Translations under genes and position numbers: made by a program
The notes under the pieces: model-generated
Seen by the model: only the letters and a program-made list of their open reading frames with translations
Database searches by the model: none
Told to the model about the DNA's origin: nothing
NCBI GenBank assembly: GCA_964485515.1
Contig: CAZALT010000166.1
Span: 1 to 7,753 of the forward strand
Direction: 5' to 3'
Length of the DNA: 7,753 bases
Source: CAZALT01 sp964485515
GTDB lineage: Bacteria > Actinomycetota > Acidimicrobiia > Acidimicrobiales > Acidimicrobilacustridaceae
Shown here: positions 5,601 through 7,753 of the stretch, one piece after another
Numbering within the stretch: position 1 is the first letter of the stretch
Layout: every line of letters starts with the position of its first letter

Positions 5601-5630
5601 CTGTCCGTTCTGAGCGGGCGCTGGTAGCCT
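5601..5630 (+). promoter_or_regulatory. Candidate rpsO promoter
   Basis: TAGCCT at 5625-5630, preceded by GG, is a plausible -10 box. CTGTCC at 5601-5606 matches TTGACA at three of six positions with an 18-bp spacer. It sits just after the two hairpins and would give rpsO a leader of about 120 nt. The same GGTAnnnT pattern occurs in the boxes proposed for ribF and the hydrolase. The evidence is short-motif only. Confidence 0.4.
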
Positions 5631-5636
5631 CGTGCA

Positions 5637-5756
5637 CGGCCCGATCTCCGGGCTGCCGCGTCTGGTCACGAGGCGCACCCCACGAGCTGAGCTCGAAGCG
5701 GGTGGCCACGGACCATGAGGCCGGGTGCAACAGACCCACGAGCAAGGATTTTTCGC
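5637..5756 (+). promoter_or_regulatory. rpsO 5' leader with hairpin and dyad
   Basis: The untranslated stretch before rpsO holds a 7-bp stem (5637-5643 with 5649-5655, one G-U, loop ATCTC), an exact dyad CGAGCT-G-AGCTCG at 5683-5695, and a short possible stem GGGT (5723-5726) with ACCC (5734-5737) just before the ribosome binding site. S15 represses its own mRNA through a structured leader in several bacteria, so this region is the natural place for such a site. No known S15 leader class can be recognised by eye. Confidence 0.35.
5744..5748 (+). promoter_or_regulatory. Ribosome binding site of rpsO
   Basis: AAGGA at 5744-5748 lies eight bases before ATG 5757. It decides for that start over the in-frame ATG at 5715, which would add 14 residues absent from S15 proteins and has only GGA two bases before it. 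Confidence 0.85.
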
Positions 5757-6035
5757 ATGTCCCGAGAGCCCACCAACCTTCCGCCGAAGTCCGGCACGAT
5801 CGAAGGCAACCGCCTGCATGAGAGCGACACCGGTTCGCCCGAGGTGCAGATCGCGCTGCTGACCGATCGCATCACCCACCTCACGGCGCACCTGAAGGAC
5901 CACAAGAAGGACCACCACAGTCGTCGTGGTCTTCTCATGTTGGTGGGTCGTCGTCGTCGCCTTCTCGACTACGTCAAGAAGAACGACGTCGAGCGCTACC
6001 GCGCCATCATCGCCAAGCTCGGGCTGCGCCGTTAA
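5757..6035 (+). CDS. rpsO: 30S ribosomal protein S15
   Basis: S15 is a primary-binding 30S protein that clamps a three-way junction in the central domain of 16S rRNA and contacts the 50S in bridge B4. The 92-residue product contains the family signature from TGSPEVQIALLTDRITHL (25-42) through HLKDHKKDHHSRRGLL (45-60), which includes the rRNA-contacting His/Asp/Ser residues, to GRRRRLLDYVKK (64-75) and a basic end LGLRR. Length is normal (88-92). The N-terminus is unusual: most S15 proteins open with a charged helix of the TxEEKxEII type, whereas here residues 5-17 are proline- and glycine-containing (PTNLPPKSGTIEG). It has its own leader, a good ribosome binding site and a candidate promoter. 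Downstream, 163 bp of structured sequence separates it from pnp, the classic rpsO-pnp pairing. Confidence 0.97.
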   Translation: MSREPTNLPPKSGTIEGNRLHESDTGSPEVQIALLTDRITHLTAHLKDHKKDHHSRRGLLMLVGRRRRLLDYVKKNDVERYRAIIAKLGLRR

Positions 6036-6040
6036 GTAGT

Positions 6041-6146
6041 ACCACCACAACTGGCGGGCACGACTCGTCAGTTGCCGGTGGTGGGGGACGGGCTGACGAA
6101 CGCCAACCCGCCCGAGCCGTTCCGCCCTCCACCACTGGGAACTGAC
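6041..6146 (+). promoter_or_regulatory. rpsO-pnp spacer with mutually exclusive RNA helices
   Basis: Three complementary segments lie between rpsO and pnp. Segment A (6041-6053) pairs with B: ACCACC with GGTGGT (6077-6082) and CAACTG with CAGTTG (6069-6074). B extended (6067-6084) also pairs with A' (6129-6146) over 18 positions with 16 Watson-Crick pairs, one G-U and one G-G mismatch. The stem continues for three more pairs inward (6085-6087 with 6126-6128). A third option, TCGTCAG (6065-6071) with CTGACGA (6093-6099), also competes for B. A begins six bases after the rpsO stop. In Escherichia coli and Streptomyces a hairpin in this spacer is cut by RNase III and controls pnp, so a processing or autoregulation role is likely. 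The switch itself is inference. Confidence 0.6.
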
Positions 6147-6156
6147 ATCAGCCCGC

Positions 6157-6193
6157 CTCCTATCCCGGGGACTCGCCCCGGACGAAAAAGGAG
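6157..6193 (+). promoter_or_regulatory. pnp ribosome binding site with a possible sequestering helix
   Basis: AAGGAG at 6188-6193 within an A-rich run is the strongest Shine-Dalgarno in the window, five bases before ATG 6199. CTCCT at 6157-6161 is exactly complementary to AGGAG at 6189-6193. Between them lies a perfect hairpin, CCGGGG (6165-6170) with CCCCGG (6176-6181), that would bring the two together. Five base pairs are few, so occlusion of the site is only a possibility; the ribosome binding site itself is clear. Confidence 0.6.
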
Positions 6194-6198
6194 CATCC

Positions 6199-7753
6199 AT
6201 GGCTGATGCCATCTCCGTCTCGAAGCCGATCACCGGCTCGGACAAATCCCTCACCTTCGAGACCGGCAAGCTCGCCGGCCTCGCGGGTGGTGCCGTGCAG
6301 GTCAACATCGAGGGCACCACGCTCCTCGTGACGGCCACCGGTGCCTCGAGCCCGCGCCCCGGCGCGGACTTCTTCCCCCTCACCGTCGACGTCGAAGAGC
6401 GCATGTACGCCGCGGGCAAGATCCCCGGCTCGTTCTTCCGCCGTGAGGGCAAGAGCAGCGACGAGGCCATCCTCACCTGCCGCCTCACCGATCGGCCCCT
6501 GCGGCCGTGCTTCCCCGAGGGCTTTCGCAACGAGGTCCACATCGTGGGCACCGTGCTGGCCGCCGACCAGATCAACCCCTACGACGTCCATCTCATCAAC
6601 GGTGCCTCGGCTGCCCTGCAGCTGAGTGACGTCCCCTTCGACGGCCCCATCGGCGCCGTTCGCATCGCGTTCACCGACGAGGGTGGCTGGATCCCGTACC
6701 CCACCTTCGAAGAGGGCGCCGAGTCCACCTTCGAGATGGTGGTCGCCGGTCGTCTCCTCGCCGACGGCGATGTCGCCATCGTCATGGTCGAGGCCGGCGG
6801 CACCGAGGGCTCGTGGCCCAAGTACGAAGACGGTGCGATCAAGGTCGACGAGCTCGTGCTCGCCGGTGGCCTCGAGGCCTCCAAGACCTGGATCCGCGAG
6901 GTCATCGAGCTGCAGAACGAGCTCGTCGCCAAGGCCGGCGCCAAGGAGACCATGGCGTTCACGGTCAACCGTGACTACAGCGATGAGATCCTCGCCGCCG
7001 TTCAGTCCGCCGGCACCGATCGCATCGCGGCGAGCCAGACCATCGCCGACAAGGCCGAGCGCACCGCGGCCGAGGCCGAGGTCAAGGCCGCCATCGTCGC
7101 CGAGCTGGCCCCCCAGTTCGAGTCCGAGGACAACGCCGAAGGCCAGATCAAGGCCGCCATCCGGTCGGTCACCAAGGCGATCGTGCGCAAGCGCATCGTC
7201 GACGAGGGCCTTCGCATCGACGGTCGTGGCCCCAAGGACCTCCGCCCGCTGTCCTCCGAGGTCGGCGTGCTCCCCACGGTGCACGGCTCCGGCCTGTTCC
7301 AGCGTGGCGAGACCCAGGTGCTCAACGTCACCACCCTCGGCATGCCCCGCATGGAGCAGATGCTCGACACGCTCGGCGTAATCGACCGCAAGCGCTACAT
7401 GCACCACTACAACTTCCCGCCCTACTCCACGGGTGAGACCGGCTTCATGCGTGGCCCCAAGCGCCGCGAGATCGGCCACGGCATGCTCGCCGAGCGTGCC
7501 CTCACGCCGGTGCTGCCGTCCAAGTCCGACTTCGGCTACACGATCCGCACCGTCTCCGACGTGCTGTCGTCCAACGGCTCCACGTCGATGGGTTCGGTCT
7601 GCGGCTCGACCCTGTCGATGATGGACGCCGGCGTGCCGCTGCACGCTCCGGTGGCCGGCATCGCCATGGGCCTCGTGTTCGCCGAGGGCAAGTACACCAC
7701 CCTCACCGACATCCTCGGCGCCGAGGACGCGTTCGGCGACATGGACTTCAAGG
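6199..7753 (+). CDS. pnp: Polyribonucleotide nucleotidyltransferase (PNPase), 5' part
   Basis: PNPase is the trimeric phosphorolytic 3'-5' exoribonuclease of the cytosol. It degrades mRNA, tails RNA in reverse, and in many bacteria limits its own expression through its leader. 518 codons are in the window and the frame runs off the right edge; the KH and S1 RNA-binding domains lie beyond. The first RNase PH domain (about 10-145) has FFPLTVDVEERMYAAGKIPG, FFRREGK and LTDRPLRPCF. The helical linker follows (about 240-335), Ala/Glu-rich. The second, catalytic RNase PH domain (from about 340) has RIDGRGPKDLRPL, HYNFPPYSTGETGF, GPKRREIGHG (phosphate-binding arginines) and SNGSTSMGSVCGS. The metal-site residues of the E. 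coli enzyme (D486, D492, K494) correspond to Asp510, Asp516 and Lys518, all present. The start is ATG 6199 with AAGGAG five bases upstream. Confidence 0.97.
   Translation, partial: MADAISVSKPITGSDKSLTFETGKLAGLAGGAVQVNIEGTTLLVTATGASSPRPGADFFPLTVDVEERMYAAGKIPGSFFRREGKSSDEAILTCRLTDRPLRPCFPEGFRNEVHIVGTVLAADQINPYDVHLINGASAALQLSDVPFDGPIGAVRIAFTDEGGWIPYPTFEEGAESTFEMVVAGRLLADGDVAIVMVEAGGTEGSWPKYEDGAIKVDELVLAGGLEASKTWIREVIELQNELVAKAGAKETMAFTVNRDYSDEILAAVQSAGTDRIAASQTIADKAERTAAEAEVKAAIVAELAPQFESEDNAEGQIKAAIRSVTKAIVRKRIVDEGLRIDGRGPKDLRPLSSEVGVLPTVHGSGLFQRGETQVLNVTTLGMPRMEQMLDTLGVIDRKRYMHHYNFPPYSTGETGFMRGPKRREIGHGMLAERALTPVLPSKSDFGYTIRTVSDVLSSNGSTSMGSVCGSTLSMMDAGVPLHAPVAGIAMGLVFAEGKYTTLTDILGAEDAFGDMDFK

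Noticed and set aside
4309..5745. 478-codon minus-strand frame across the hydrolase and rpsO leader
   Set aside because: It mirrors the hydrolase codon bias, spans two hairpins, and its Arg/Asp/His-rich product matches no family I know.
5715..5756. Earlier in-frame start for rpsO at ATG 5715
   Set aside because: It would add 14 residues not found in S15 and has no proper ribosome binding site, whereas ATG 5757 has AAGGA eight bases upstream.
6160..7644. 494-codon open frame on the minus strand across pnp
   Set aside because: It is antisense to a clearly functional PNPase. The product is low-complexity (His, Gly, Arg, Asp), has no recognisable domain, and arises from the strong G/C third-position bias.

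Overview
The window is a stretch of high-GC bacterial chromosome carrying a conserved translation and RNA-metabolism cluster, all on the + strand: infB (3' part), a DUF503/YlxP gene, rbfA, truB, ribF, an alpha/beta-hydrolase gene, rpsO and pnp (5' part). The order infB-ylxP-rbfA-truB-ribF-rpsO-pnp is ancient and shared by many Gram-positive bacteria. The strong G/C bias at third codon positions, the GTG start of truB and the weak -35 elements suggest an actinobacterium. An Acidimicrobiia-like lineage is my guess, but no marker here proves it.

Layout. Positions 1-1190 encode IF2 from its NKID motif to the C-terminus. After a 102-bp gap with one small perfect hairpin, DUF503, rbfA and truB are packed with 4-bp stop/start overlaps (ATGA, GTGA), so they probably form one translationally coupled unit. 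ribF follows 11 bp later without a visible Shine-Dalgarno, and a -10-like box overlaps the truB stop codon, so ribF may also be read from a near-leaderless promoter. A 223-bp gap (4161-4383) holds a 12-bp inverted repeat and then a promoter-like box inside a second dyad. It leads to a complete alpha/beta-hydrolase gene, the only non-housekeeping gene here. A 293-bp gap (5464-5756) holds a 16-bp hairpin, a second hairpin, a candidate promoter and the rpsO leader. rpsO and pnp are separated by 163 bp that is dense in self-complementary sequence.

How it fits together. IF2, RbfA, TruB and S15 serve initiation, 30S maturation, tRNA U55 modification and 30S assembly. RibF makes FMN and FAD. PNPase degrades and processes RNA, and in bacteria it typically controls its own mRNA through the leader. 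The hydrolase has no evident link to these functions and seems to be its own unit, bounded by inverted repeats.

Novelty. I see no mobile element, CRISPR array, tRNA, rRNA, toxin-antitoxin or defence gene. The most interesting structure is the rpsO-pnp spacer, where one central segment can pair either with a segment just after the rpsO stop codon or with a longer segment downstream. These helices exclude each other, as in an attenuator or processing switch. Secondary points are the hydrolase insertion, the possible leaderless ribF promoter, and lineage-specific protein features: RbfA tails, a TruB insertion, an RibF motif substitution and an unusual S15 N-terminus.
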